Below, piece after piece: positions 34,758-44,032 of a stretch of DNA of 64,000 bases (its first letter is position 1; the number at the start of each line of letters is the position of its first letter). The notes under the pieces are model-generated. The model worked only from the letters and a program-made list of their open reading frames with translations, was not told the DNA's origin and searched no databases. Source of the stretch: Gordonia hankookensis. GTDB taxonomy: Bacteria; Actinomycetota; Actinomycetes; Mycobacteriales; Mycobacteriaceae. The stretch lies in the NCBI RefSeq assembly GCF_014673215.1, contig NZ_JACWMS010000001.1:1054001-1118000 (forward strand), read 5' to 3'. The position numbers were made by a program, and so were the translations under genes.

Positions 34758-34821
34758 GTGAGCGAGGCTACACTAGGTTTGAACTTGAGTCCAGACACCT
34801 GTCCAGATGGAGTTCCAGCCA
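34750..34821. promoter_or_regulatory. Divergent promoter/operator region of the cyp51 and aldA operons
   Basis: Three related half-sites are present: CTGGACA (34750-34756), GTCCAGA (34789-34795) and TGTCCAGA (34800-34807), the first inverted to the others. The two GTCCAGA copies are 12 bp apart. A TACACTA stretch near 34770 could give -10 boxes on either strand. These may be binding sites of the adjacent TetR protein; the exact operator is not resolved. Confidence 0.4.
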
Positions 34822-36288
34822 ATGTCCTTACGTCCTGCATCGTCGTCGGAACTGCTGATCGACGGCAAGCTCACCCCCGGCGGGGGCGGCACCTTCGATG
34901 TCGTCAACCCGGCCACCGAGGAAGTCCTCGGCCAGGCCGCCGATGCCACCGCGGCCGACATGGACGCAGCCATCGCCGCCGCCCGAGTCGCCTTCGACAC
35001 CACCGAATGGTCGCGCGACCACACACTGCGGGCCCGCTGTCTCCGCCAGCTGCGCGACACGCTCCTGGCCCATGGTGACGAGCTGCGCGACCTGACGGTC
35101 GCCGAGGTCGGTTGCCCCGTGTTCCTCACCAGCGGACCGCAATTCGAGGGACCGGTCACAGATCTCGGCTATTTCGCAGATCTCGCCGAGTCCTATCAGT
35201 GGACCACCGACCTCGGTCGGGCCAAGCCGATGGGAATCAAGAACGTCCGGGAGATCCGCAAGGAGGCGGCCGGAGTGGTCGGCGCGATCACACCGTGGAA
35301 CTTCCCACACCAGATCAACTTCGCCAAGATCGGTCCGGCTCTGGCCGCAGGCTGCACCGTGGTGCTCAAACCTGCGCCGGACACCCCGTGGTGCGCTGCC
35401 CTGGTCGGCAAGGTCATCGCCGAGGAGACCGACTTCCCGCCAGGCGTAATCAACATCGTCACCTCCACCGATCACTCGCTGGGCGCGCAGCTGTCCACGG
35501 ATCCGCGCGTGGATCTGGTGTCCTTCACCGGATCCACCGCAACCGGCAAGAAGGTGATGGCCGGCGCTGCCGAAACCCTCAAGAAGGTGTTCCTGGAACT
35601 CGGCGGCAAGTCCGCCTTCATCGTCCTCGACGATGCAGACCTCGCTTCCGCCTGCTCGATGGCCGCGTTCAACGTGGTCACCCACGCCGGGCAGGGCTGT
35701 GCCATCACCACCCGCCTCGTCGTGCCACGAGAGAAGCTCGACGAGGCGATCGCCGCGACCCGTGACTCGCTCGCCGGGCTTTCGGCAGGTGACCCGACCG
35801 ACGCCGGAACCATCTGCGGACCCCTGATCTCCGCCACCCAGCGCAATCGTGTCGAATCCTACATCGAACTCGCGAAGACCGAGGGCGGCACCGTCGAGAT
35901 CGGCGGCGGCCGGCCCGCCGACAAGGCCAAGGGCTACTTCGTCGAGCCGACGTTGATCTCCGGCCTCGACAACTCCGCCCGTGCCGCACAGGAGGAGATC
36001 TTCGGTCCGGTGCTGGTCATCCTCGCGCACGACGGTGACGACGACGCCATCCGCATCGCGAACGACTCACCGTATGGGTTGTCCGGTGCCGTCTGGGGTA
36101 CGGACCCGGCACGTATCGACCACGTGGTCAACGGCGTTCGGACCGGAACGATGGGGATCAACGGCGGCATCTGGTATTCCGCCGATGTCCCGTTCGGCGG
36201 ATACAAGCAATCCGGCATCGGCCGCGAGATGGGCGTCGCGGGCTTCGAGGAGTACCTGGAGTCCAAAGCGGTCGCGACGCCGGCCTGA
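34822..36288 (+). CDS. Aldehyde dehydrogenase, Rv0768 (AldA)-like
   Basis: This 488-residue enzyme follows Rv0768 in remembered sequence and length. It has PWNFPHQINFAKIGPALAAG, FTGSTATGKKVM, LELGGKSAF with the general base and HAGQGCAITTR with the nucleophilic Cys. I chose ATG at 34822 (MSLRPASSSELL), which has ATGGAG 9 bases upstream and matches the family start. The ATG at 34807 would place that site inside the gene. It heads a six-gene plus-strand operon divergent from the cyp51 operon and would convert an aldehyde, perhaps made by the P450s, to an acid. Confidence 0.92.
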   Translation: MSLRPASSSELLIDGKLTPGGGGTFDVVNPATEEVLGQAADATAADMDAAIAAARVAFDTTEWSRDHTLRARCLRQLRDTLLAHGDELRDLTVAEVGCPVFLTSGPQFEGPVTDLGYFADLAESYQWTTDLGRAKPMGIKNVREIRKEAAGVVGAITPWNFPHQINFAKIGPALAAGCTVVLKPAPDTPWCAALVGKVIAEETDFPPGVINIVTSTDHSLGAQLSTDPRVDLVSFTGSTATGKKVMAGAAETLKKVFLELGGKSAFIVLDDADLASACSMAAFNVVTHAGQGCAITTRLVVPREKLDEAIAATRDSLAGLSAGDPTDAGTICGPLISATQRNRVESYIELAKTEGGTVEIGGGRPADKAKGYFVEPTLISGLDNSARAAQEEIFGPVLVILAHDGDDDAIRIANDSPYGLSGAVWGTDPARIDHVVNGVRTGTMGINGGIWYSADVPFGGYKQSGIGREMGVAGFEEYLESKAVATPA

Positions 36289-36363
36289 GTGATCGACCCT
36301 TCCGACGCTCGCGAGCTCGCTCTTGCGGGACCGGGCAATCCCCAATGAACAGAAAGCAGGACA

Positions 36364-37113
36364 ATGAGTTCCGACAACCGCTCGAACCGCTTCGCCGGCA
36401 AGACCATCATCGTGACCGGTGCCGCCGGAGGCATCGGTGAGGCCTACGCCCGCGCACTGGCAGGCGAAGGCGCCAATGTCGTGGTCGCCGACCTCAACGA
36501 CGAACAGGGCAAGCAGGTCGCCGCCGACATCGGCGGTCTCTACGTCAGCACCGACGTCGCCGACGAGCAGTCGGCGCAGGCCCTCGCCACCGCTACGGTC
36601 GACGCCTACGGCACCATCGACGGACTGGTGAACAATGCCGCGATCTACGGCGGTATGAAGCTCGATTTCCTGATCACCGTGCCGTGGGACTACTACAAGA
36701 AGTTCATGAGCGTGAACCTCGACGGGGCGCTCAACGTCACCCGCGCGGTCTACCCGCACATGAAGGACGGTGGCGCCATCGTCAACCAGTCCTCCACCGC
36801 CGCTTGGCTCTACAGCGGCTTCTACGGCCTCGCGAAGGTCGGCGTGAACGGCCTCACCCAGCAGCTGGCCACCGAACTCGGCGGCCAGAACATCCGCGTG
36901 AACGCCATCGCGCCGGGTCCGATCGACACCGAGGCGACCCGCTCGACCACACCCAAGGAGATGGTCGCCGACATCGTCAATCGCCTGCCGCTCAAACGTT
37001 TCGGTACCCCTGAGGATCTCGTCGGCATGTGCCTGTTCCTGCTGTCCGACGAGGCAGGTTGGGTCACCGGACAGATCTTCAACGTCGACGGCGGACAGGT
37101 CATCCGATCATGA
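36364..37113 (+). CDS. Short-chain dehydrogenase/reductase, Rv0769-like
   Basis: This 249-residue classical SDR has IVTGAAGGIGEAYAR, NNAAIYGG, a Ser in NQSSTAAW, YGLAK and GWVTGQIFNVDGGQ. A GCAGGA element precedes the ATG. It is the second gene of the plus-strand operon, 75 bp after the aldehyde dehydrogenase, in the same order as Rv0768-Rv0769. The next gene overlaps by ATGA. Its substrate is not evident. Confidence 0.9.
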   Translation: MSSDNRSNRFAGKTIIVTGAAGGIGEAYARALAGEGANVVVADLNDEQGKQVAADIGGLYVSTDVADEQSAQALATATVDAYGTIDGLVNNAAIYGGMKLDFLITVPWDYYKKFMSVNLDGALNVTRAVYPHMKDGGAIVNQSSTAAWLYSGFYGLAKVGVNGLTQQLATELGGQNIRVNAIAPGPIDTEATRSTTPKEMVADIVNRLPLKRFGTPEDLVGMCLFLLSDEAGWVTGQIFNVDGGQVIRS

Positions 37114-37979
37114 CGGTGCGCCTGGGTTACGTCGGTCTCGGCAACATCGGCGGGCCGATGGCTGCCCGCCTGGCCAAGTGGGAAGGTGGCCTGACCGCCT
37201 TCGACCTCTCCGAAGAGGCGCTCGGGAAGGTCGTCGACCAGGGGGCCACCGCCGCCACCTCACTGGGCGACCTGGCGACAAAGGCAGACATCATCGGCAT
37301 CTGTGTCCTCGATGACGCCCAGGTGCGGACCGTGGTCGCCGGCGACGGCGGCCTGCTGAGCGCCGCCGCACCGGGGACGATCATCACCGTCCATTCGACG
37401 ATCGGCCCCCAGACCGCCGTCGATCTGGCCGCGGAATGCGCCGAACACGGTGTGACCCTGCTGGATGCGCCGATCTCGGGCGGCGCAGCCGGTGCCGAAC
37501 AGGGCAGACTGGCCATCATGGTCGGCGGAGACCGCGCTTCCTACGAACAGCTCAAAGAGCCCTTCGGTCTGGTCGCGGGCATGCTCGTCCACGCGGGCGA
37601 CGATGTCGGGGCCGGCACCAAGATGAAGCTGGCCCGCAATCTCCTGCACTTCATCTCGTTCACCGCAGCATCCGAGGCAGCCAGGCTCGCAGAGGCCGCC
37701 GGGATCAGTATCACCAAGCTGGGCAAGGTCGTTCGGCACACGGATGCGATCACAGGTGGTGCCGGGTCGATCATCCTGCGCGACACCACCGACGAGATCG
37801 CACCCGACGATTTCTGGTATGACATCTTGACACCGGTACGCAGGCTCGGTGAGAAAGACCTGTCGCTCGCACTCGAACTCGGACGTGAGCTCGGCGTCGA
37901 TCTGCCGCTCGGCGACATCGCACTCCGCGACTTCGCCATCGGGCTGGGCGTGCCGCACCGAGAAGGAGAGGACGCATGA
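37110..37979 (+). CDS. 3-Hydroxyisobutyrate dehydrogenase-like protein, Rv0770-like
   Basis: This 289-residue beta-hydroxyacid dehydrogenase has the N-terminal GYVGLGNIGGPMAARL nucleotide motif, the substrate loop LLDAPISGGAAGAEQG and the catalytic Lys in GTKMKLARNLLHF. ATG at 37110 overlaps the SDR stop and the gene overlaps the following one by ATGA. It would oxidise a beta-hydroxy acid with NAD. The order SDR, this gene and a carboxymuconolactone decarboxylase-like gene matches Rv0769-Rv0771. Confidence 0.9.
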   Translation: MTVRLGYVGLGNIGGPMAARLAKWEGGLTAFDLSEEALGKVVDQGATAATSLGDLATKADIIGICVLDDAQVRTVVAGDGGLLSAAAPGTIITVHSTIGPQTAVDLAAECAEHGVTLLDAPISGGAAGAEQGRLAIMVGGDRASYEQLKEPFGLVAGMLVHAGDDVGAGTKMKLARNLLHFISFTAASEAARLAEAAGISITKLGKVVRHTDAITGGAGSIILRDTTDEIAPDDFWYDILTPVRRLGEKDLSLALELGRELGVDLPLGDIALRDFAIGLGVPHREGEDA

Positions 37980-38359
37980 CGTCAGCTGACGAGACCACCA
38001 GCCCGCAACGCCGAAAGGGCCTGGACATGATGTCCAAGGTCTACGGCTGGGAGATGTCGGACGGACCGGGAGACTTCTTCGCTCATACCGCCGACCAGGT
38101 GTTCGGCGAGGTCTGGACGCGGGAGGGACTCTCGGTCCGCGACCGCCGCCTGATCCTGCTCGGCGCCCTCGCCCAGGCGGGCCAGATCGACGTGGCCGAG
38201 ATCCAGGCCGGCGCAGCGCTGGCGAACGGTGAACTGACGGCCGAACAACTCGAGGAGATCAGTCTCTTCCTGTGCTACTACGTCGGCTGGCCATTGGGTA
38301 CCAAGATGCATTTCATGTTCGGGAACGTCATCGGGAAACACCAGAAGAAGCAGAAGTGA
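37976..38359 (+). CDS. Carboxymuconolactone decarboxylase-family protein, Rv0771-like
   Basis: This 127-residue all-helical protein has the CMD pattern DRRLILLGALAQAGQIDVAEIQAG and ends in FLCYYVGWPLGTKMHFMFGNV. The CxxC of AhpD-type peroxidases is absent, so it belongs with the decarboxylase-like branch; its true reaction is unknown. It overlaps the previous gene by ATGA and the next by GTGA. Confidence 0.88.
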   Translation: MTSADETTSPQRRKGLDMMSKVYGWEMSDGPGDFFAHTADQVFGEVWTREGLSVRDRRLILLGALAQAGQIDVAEIQAGAALANGELTAEQLEEISLFLCYYVGWPLGTKMHFMFGNVIGKHQKKQK

Positions 38360-39717
38360 CTGCTGGAGTCGACTTCACGGAGCTGACCGGGGGCGGCGGC
38401 TGCTCGATCATGAGCGCCACCCCCGGCCCCGACCTGGAGGCCAATGGCTTCCAGGAGAACGAATATGCCGCATCCGGGGTCGCGACCCGCTACGCCCACG
38501 CGGGCCCCGGATCGGTGGTACCACTCGGCGAGGACAAATTCGCGACGCGCGTCCTCGTGCGCAGACCGCGTCTCGATGCCGATTTCAACGGCACTGTCGT
38601 CGTCGAGTGGCTGAACGTCAGCAGCGGGTCGGACGCGGCACCCGAATACACCTACCTGGCCGAAGAACTCGTCCGTGGTGGTTACGCGTGGGTCGGCGTC
38701 TCGGCTCAGTACACCGGCGTGATGGGCGGGTCCGGCTCGGTGGGCGGTCTCGGCGAAAGCACAACGGCCACGCTCGCGGCCAAGGACCCGGAACGCTATT
38801 CCGGCCTTCATCATCCGGGAGATGCATACTCTTACGACCTCTTCGGGGCCGTCGGGAGGTCGCTGCAGTTGCCGTCCGCTGCGGGCGCCGGGCATCCGCT
38901 ACGCGGACTGTCCGTTCGGCGACTGCTCGCCGTCGGCGAGTCACAGTCGGCAATGGCGTTGACGACCTATGCCAATCTGTTCGCCGCCGAGCACGCGGTG
39001 TTCGACGGTCTGTTGATCCACAGCCGCGCGGCCGCCGGGCTGTCGCTGGGAGAGGCAGGCACCGCCATCGATGTCGATACCGTGTTCGCCCAGGAACCGG
39101 TGACCATCCGAACCGATCTGCCCATCCCGGCCTTCATCGTTCAAACCGAGACCGACGTGCTGACGAACTTCCGCTTCTACCGGGCACGCCAGCCCGACAC
39201 CGATCGGCTGCGGGTCTGGGAGATCGCGGGCACCTCGCATGCCGACCTCCACCAGATAGGACCGTACGAGCACATGCTCGGATGTCCGACTCCGGTCAAC
39301 CGCGGGCAACAACGATTCGTGTTACGCGCCGCATTGCGCCATCTACGCGACTGGGCCGACGGCGGGCCGGTGCCCCCGGCTGCGGCGCCCCTGGAGCTCG
39401 ACGACGTCTCGGACACAACGCAATTCGCTCTCGACGAGGTCGGGAACGTCCGAGGTGGCGTCCGCACACCGTGCGTGGACGCGCCGACCGAGATCCTGAG
39501 CGGCATCGTCGGCGACGACGTCCCGCGCATCTGCGTGCTGTTCGGCTCCACCTTGCCGATCGCACCGGAGATCCTGGCCTCGCGATACACCGGACGCGCC
39601 GATTATGAGCAGCGCTACCGGGCGGCCACCACGGCAGCGGTCCAGGCGGGTTTCATCCTGGCGGCCGACCGTGACGAGGCTCTGGCCGACGCCCGTCCCG
39701 ACGTGATCCCGGACTGA
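38356..39717 (+). CDS. Alpha/beta hydrolase domain protein
   Basis: This 453-residue protein has the sequence style of the large 'alpha/beta hydrolase domain' family (FNGTVVVEWLNVSSG, YAWVGVSAQYTGV, LLAVGESQSAMALTTYANL). The nucleophile elbow reads GESQSA, and the histidine may be that of GTSHADLHQIGPYEH. I chose GTG at 38356 (VTAGVDFTELTG), which overlaps the preceding stop; the longer open frame runs through that gene. It has no counterpart in the M. tuberculosis locus as I remember it, and it extends the operon with an esterase or lactonase-like activity (inference). Confidence 0.8.
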   Translation: MTAGVDFTELTGGGGCSIMSATPGPDLEANGFQENEYAASGVATRYAHAGPGSVVPLGEDKFATRVLVRRPRLDADFNGTVVVEWLNVSSGSDAAPEYTYLAEELVRGGYAWVGVSAQYTGVMGGSGSVGGLGESTTATLAAKDPERYSGLHHPGDAYSYDLFGAVGRSLQLPSAAGAGHPLRGLSVRRLLAVGESQSAMALTTYANLFAAEHAVFDGLLIHSRAAAGLSLGEAGTAIDVDTVFAQEPVTIRTDLPIPAFIVQTETDVLTNFRFYRARQPDTDRLRVWEIAGTSHADLHQIGPYEHMLGCPTPVNRGQQRFVLRAALRHLRDWADGGPVPPAAAPLELDDVSDTTQFALDEVGNVRGGVRTPCVDAPTEILSGIVGDDVPRICVLFGSTLPIAPEILASRYTGRADYEQRYRAATTAAVQAGFILAADRDEALADARPDVIPD

Positions 39718-39748
39718 CCCACTCGCTGACGGCAGGAGACAAGGAATC

Positions 39749-40402
39749 ATGGAATTCACACTCGAAGACATCTCCGCGCAGGAGTTCGAACGTCGTCGTG
39801 AGCTGTTCGGTCCTCTCGCAGATTCCGTTCGCGAACTGATCGACGCGGTGATCCGCACCGAGGTCGACGAGGACATCGTCCATGACGCCCACGCTCAGAT
39901 CGTCTCGGTGGTGGAATCATTGCGCACCAGGCAGATCGAGGGCTCCTTCGGCGTGCGGCACACCGCCGACATGAAGGGCATGCCGTGGGGAAATGCGGTG
40001 ATCGGCCTGCGGAACGCGGTGGCTCCGCCCTTGCAGTTGACCAGGCAGGACAACGGTCTGGTGACCACCGATTTCACCCTCGGGGCCGCATATGAGGGGC
40101 CGCCGGGCTGTGTGCACGGCGGGGTGTGCGCGATGGTCCTCGACCACGTCCTCGGTCAGGCCGGCAGCGCCGACGACGTCCCCTGTTACACCGGCACCCT
40201 CACGATGAGATATCTGCGCCCGACACCGCTCGGCCGATTGCATGCAGAGGCCATCATCGCCGAACGCGACGGGCGCAAGAAGATCGTCCGAGGAGCGATC
40301 TCTGATGCGCATGGCGAGACCGTCACGGCTGAAGGCGTTTTCATCGTCCCCAAGGACTGGGCGGGCGTCATGCCCGAGACTCCGCGCCCACCGGCCCGTT
40401 GA
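39749..40402 (+). CDS. PaaI-type thioesterase
   Basis: This 217-residue hotdog protein has the signature GPPGCVHGGVCAMVLDHVLGQ and a TMRYLRPTPLG strand. An N-terminal helical region of about 70 residues precedes the hotdog domain. It is the last gene of the plus-strand operon, 31 bp after the hydrolase, with AGGAG upstream. It would hydrolyse an acyl-CoA, perhaps to recycle CoA from a dead-end intermediate (inference). Beyond it lies a convergent ABC transporter gene; I see no strong terminator in the 80-bp gap. Confidence 0.85.
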   Translation: MEFTLEDISAQEFERRRELFGPLADSVRELIDAVIRTEVDEDIVHDAHAQIVSVVESLRTRQIEGSFGVRHTADMKGMPWGNAVIGLRNAVAPPLQLTRQDNGLVTTDFTLGAAYEGPPGCVHGGVCAMVLDHVLGQAGSADDVPCYTGTLTMRYLRPTPLGRLHAEAIIAERDGRKKIVRGAISDAHGETVTAEGVFIVPKDWAGVMPETPRPPAR

Positions 40403-40482
40403 TCCGGGCTGCGCAGACCTGATGCGCCACGCGTAAACCTGATCATCGACGCGCAGAACGCAATAGCCGACACCACAATGGG

Positions 40483-41202
40483 TCAGTCGGAGCCGCCGAG
40501 ATACGCGTGCTCGATCCGCCCCAGGTCGTGGGCCAGCACAGACGAGTCATCCGTCAGCCTCACCTGGCCGTGTACCAGCACGATGGCACGGTCGGAGACC
40601 TCGAGGGCGAGCCGAACATGCTGTTCGACCAGGATCACAGCCGTGCCACTCGCCGCGACATCACGCAGAACCGGCAGAATCGACTGCACCACAACCGGTG
40701 CGAGACCCATGCTGAGCTCATCGATCAGCAGAACCCTCGGCCGCTGCAGCAATGCTCGGGCGATCGCCAGCATCTGCTGTTCCCCGCCTGACAACTGCCC
40801 TGCGGCCACTCCGAGCCGCGGGTTCAACGCCGGAAAGTGCTGGAGTACTTGCTCGAGAGACTCGCGCGCAGCGCGGCGCCCTCGCCCCCGGATCGCCAGT
40901 CGCAGATTCTTCTCGACGGTCAGTCGGCGGAACAACGCACGGTCGTCGGGGACCAGGACCACGCCCGCGCGGACCGCAGCGCGTGGCTTCCCCGAGGGCA
41001 GTACCGTGCCCGAAACCGAAACCGAACCACCCAGACCGGGCAACAATCCGGCCAACGACATCAGCAGGGTGGTCTTACCGGCACCGTTCGGCCCCAGGAG
41101 CGCGACGACCTCGCCGGCCTGCACCGTGATGTTCAGGTCGCGTACGCACGGGGCCGAGCGCGCGTAGCCGGCGTCCAGATCCGTGCACTCCAACAAGGTC
41201 AT
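40483..41202 (-). CDS. livF: Branched-chain-type ABC transporter ATPase (LivF)
   Basis: This 239-residue ATPase has Walker A LGPNGAGKTTLL, the signature LSGGEQQMLAIARALL and Walker B VLLIDELSMGLAP. The SGGEQQ and ELSMGL forms are those of LivF. It pairs with the ATPase domain of the fused LivH-LivM-LivG protein, whose gene it overlaps by ATGA. Importers of this class take up branched-chain amino acids, amides, urea or aromatic and lipid-derived acids. The catabolic neighbourhood makes a carboxylate possible, but the substrate is not shown. Confidence 0.93.
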   Translation of the reverse strand: MTLLECTDLDAGYARSAPCVRDLNITVQAGEVVALLGPNGAGKTTLLMSLAGLLPGLGGSVSVSGTVLPSGKPRAAVRAGVVLVPDDRALFRRLTVEKNLRLAIRGRGRRAARESLEQVLQHFPALNPRLGVAAGQLSGGEQQMLAIARALLQRPRVLLIDELSMGLAPVVVQSILPVLRDVAASGTAVILVEQHVRLALEVSDRAIVLVHGQVRLTDDSSVLAHDLGRIEHAYLGGSD

Positions 41203-43985
41203 GACGGCACCTCCTCGGTCGTCGCCGCGGGCGAACTGTCCATCTGCTTCTCCGCAACGTGGTCGGACGATCCCACAGGCGCGCCGAGATAAGCACCGAT
41301 CACCGCCTCGTTCGAGCGGATCTCTTCCGGTGTCCCGGTGGCGATCACCGACCCGAGGTCCAGGACGATCACGCGATCGCAGATGCTGAGGACCAGGTCC
41401 ATGTCGTGGTCGACGAGCAACACGGAGACGCCGAACCCACGCGCTGCCCGAAGGCGCTCCCCCAGCCAGCTGCTCTCCGTGCTGTCGAGCCCGGCCGCGG
41501 GTTCATCGAGCAATGCGACCCGCGGCCGCCCCGCCAGGACCCTGGCCACCGAGACCAATTGCCGCTGTCCCTGGGAGAGATCTGCGGCCACGACATCGGC
41601 CAGATGCCGGATCTCCAACAATGTCAGCACGGTGTCGACGACGTCGGTGGTGTCTCCCGACAGGCGCGCGGCGCCGACGGTCACGTTCTCGGCCACGGAC
41701 AACTCGTCGTAGAGCTCGATGTCCTGGAACGTGCGGCCCAGCCCCAGACGGCCCCGCCGATGGGGTGCGAGTCCACTGATCTCTGTGCCGTCCAGGACAA
41801 CTCGACCGTTCGATGACGCAAATCCGGAGATCGCATCGATGAGCGTCGTCTTGCCCGCCCCGTTCGGACCGATGAGACCGATGATCTCGCCCTGCCGGAG
41901 GTCGAAACTCACGTCGTCGACCGCAACGACGGGACCGTAGTTCACGCTCACCCCCTCGACCGAGAGAACCGTCTTCGCACCCACGGCCGGGGCCTGATCG
42001 ATCACCGATGTCATCGACGACCCCGGAACGGGTGGGGTGTCGACCACCGCGCTCCGCCGGGCGACGGCCGGAACGCGGATTCGATGGAGGTACCCGGCAA
42101 GGCCATCCGGACTGGTGACCACGGTGAGCACCAACAGGATTCCGCTCGCGAGCATGTAGTAGTCACCGAAGGCCAGGTAGCGATCGGAGATGAAGTAGAG
42201 GACGCCTCCCGGGGCCAGTAACCCGGCCAGGAGCCCGCCCGATACCGACGTCACGCCTGCCACGTAGAAGACTGCGAACAGCCCGATGCCGGCGAAGACG
42301 GTGTACGAACTCGCGGTGGCGATCGTCTGCTGATAAGCGAGCAAAGCGCCACCGAGACCGGCAACGAACGACGCGATGGCGAAGGCCGACAACTTGGTCA
42401 CACCCACATTGATCCCCGCGGCTGCTGCGGAGCGTTCGTTGGCCCGCACTGCCAGCATCGAGGCCCCGAGCGCGCTGCCACGCAGCCCTGCCACGCACCA
42501 CGCGACCGCTGCGAGTACGACGAGGCAGACCAGCCCGAACGCGACTCTCGGATATCCCTCGCCTGACCCGATTCCCAGATCGAGGCCGAACAGCGTCGGC
42601 GATTCGATCGGCGCACCCTGCATGCCGCCGTTCATGCTCGGGTTCCGGAACCAGAAGGCCTCCAAGAAGACCGCGAGGGCCAGCGTCGCGACCATCAGCG
42701 GCAATCCACGCACGCGTAGAGCCGGAAGGCCCACCACGACACCGATCACCATCGCTGCGCACGCTGCCAGGATGGGCGCGAGCGGGAACGGGATGCCGAG
42801 GTCGGAGGTGAACCGGCTCAGTCCGAAGGCGCCAACGCCCGCCAGCGTGAGCTGAGCGAGCGAGACCTGACCGGTGTAGCCGGTCACCACCACCTGGGAC
42901 AGAGCGATGACCGCGAAGATCATCGAGGCGATGACGGCGAGGCGCAGGCTGCCCGACGTCGCGAACAGGACGGCGACGGCGACCAGACACCCGATCAGTC
43001 CGGGGACCACCACGCGGCGAGGGCGTGGCGATCGCCCGAGATCGTGGCGCGTGAGCGAACCCCGACCCGGTATGGCCTGTCCCCGGACAAGGAGGAAGAC
43101 GACGATCAGCAGGAGTGGAACAGCCTCTGCCACGCCCGCATCGGGGAACCATGCCAGGGTGGCCTGCAGGTTGGTGGCCTCGGATTGGAGCATCCCGATC
43201 ACGAGTCCGGCGCCGACCGTCAGCGCGATGGCGGAGAAGTTGCCCACCAATGCCGCGGCCAGTGCCGGCACGATGAACATCGTGTAGGCAACCGGATTGA
43301 GCGGGACGATGGGCGCGATGACGATCCCGCCGAGGCCGGCCGTTGCCGACGACAGCGCCCAGTTGCTCACCGCGATCCGATCCGGCGAGAGGCCGGTGAC
43401 CAACGCACCCTTCTCGGACTCGGCGGCCGCCTCGGTCGAGATGCCGAACCGGGTGTAGCGCAACACGAGTCCGGCACAGATGGCCAAGCCGATGACCACC
43501 GCCGCCAGCCAGAGGCGATCCGTGGACACCGCACTGTCGCCGATCCGGATGACACGCGGGGTAAAGATCGCACTCACGGTCGGGGTCTCGGTGCCGACCC
43601 GCAGTGCGATGAGCGCCTGGATCACGAGCATCAAGCCGATCGACGCGACCGCCTTGGCCAATGCCGGGGCCGTTCGCATCTGGCGGAATACCAGCAGATA
43701 GAGCACGACACCGAGCAGCGCCGAGATCAGCACCGAGACAACCATCGCCGGCAGAATGGACCAGTCGCCCCCGAGGTCGATCGTGGCGGGGAACCCCGGG
43801 ATCGGGTTCAGGAGTTCGCCATGCCGCAGAAAGCCGTAGGTGTAGGCCGCATACAGAGCGACGGCGCCGGTCGCGAAATTGACGACGCCCGAACTCTTGA
43901 ACGTCATCACCAGAGCGAGTCCGAGTGCCGCGTAGACCGCGCCGTTACCGAGGCCGAGCGCCAGGAAAGCGAGATGTTGAGTCAT
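41199..43985 (-). CDS. Fused LivH-LivM-LivG ABC transporter protein
   Basis: This 928-residue chain carries three parts that are usually separate genes. Residues 1 to about 310 are a LivH-type permease (MTFKSSGVVNFATGAVALYA). Residues about 325-655 are a LivM-type permease (GYTGQVSLAQLTLAGVGAF, VRANERSAAAAGINV). Residues about 690-915 are a LivG-type ATPase with Walker A IGPNGAGKTTLID, signature LSQGQRQLVSVARVL and Walker B VALLDEPAAGLD. No stop or frameshift interrupts it. With LivF it would form a complete importer from two polypeptides plus the binding protein encoded 47 bp upstream. Confidence 0.92.
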   Translation of the reverse strand: MTQHLAFLALGLGNGAVYAALGLALVMTFKSSGVVNFATGAVALYAAYTYGFLRHGELLNPIPGFPATIDLGGDWSILPAMVVSVLISALLGVVLYLLVFRQMRTAPALAKAVASIGLMLVIQALIALRVGTETPTVSAIFTPRVIRIGDSAVSTDRLWLAAVVIGLAICAGLVLRYTRFGISTEAAAESEKGALVTGLSPDRIAVSNWALSSATAGLGGIVIAPIVPLNPVAYTMFIVPALAAALVGNFSAIALTVGAGLVIGMLQSEATNLQATLAWFPDAGVAEAVPLLLIVVFLLVRGQAIPGRGSLTRHDLGRSPRPRRVVVPGLIGCLVAVAVLFATSGSLRLAVIASMIFAVIALSQVVVTGYTGQVSLAQLTLAGVGAFGLSRFTSDLGIPFPLAPILAACAAMVIGVVVGLPALRVRGLPLMVATLALAVFLEAFWFRNPSMNGGMQGAPIESPTLFGLDLGIGSGEGYPRVAFGLVCLVVLAAVAWCVAGLRGSALGASMLAVRANERSAAAAGINVGVTKLSAFAIASFVAGLGGALLAYQQTIATASSYTVFAGIGLFAVFYVAGVTSVSGGLLAGLLAPGGVLYFISDRYLAFGDYYMLASGILLVLTVVTSPDGLAGYLHRIRVPAVARRSAVVDTPPVPGSSMTSVIDQAPAVGAKTVLSVEGVSVNYGPVVAVDDVSFDLRQGEIIGLIGPNGAGKTTLIDAISGFASSNGRVVLDGTEISGLAPHRRGRLGLGRTFQDIELYDELSVAENVTVGAARLSGDTTDVVDTVLTLLEIRHLADVVAADLSQGQRQLVSVARVLAGRPRVALLDEPAAGLDSTESSWLGERLRAARGFGVSVLLVDHDMDLVLSICDRVIVLDLGSVIATGTPEEIRSNEAVIGAYLGAPVGSSDHVAEKQMDSSPAATTEEVPS

Positions 43986-44032
43986 GTACGCCCCCGATCG
44001 GGGGCCGCGCTGCGGCCCCCGATCCTCCAGAA

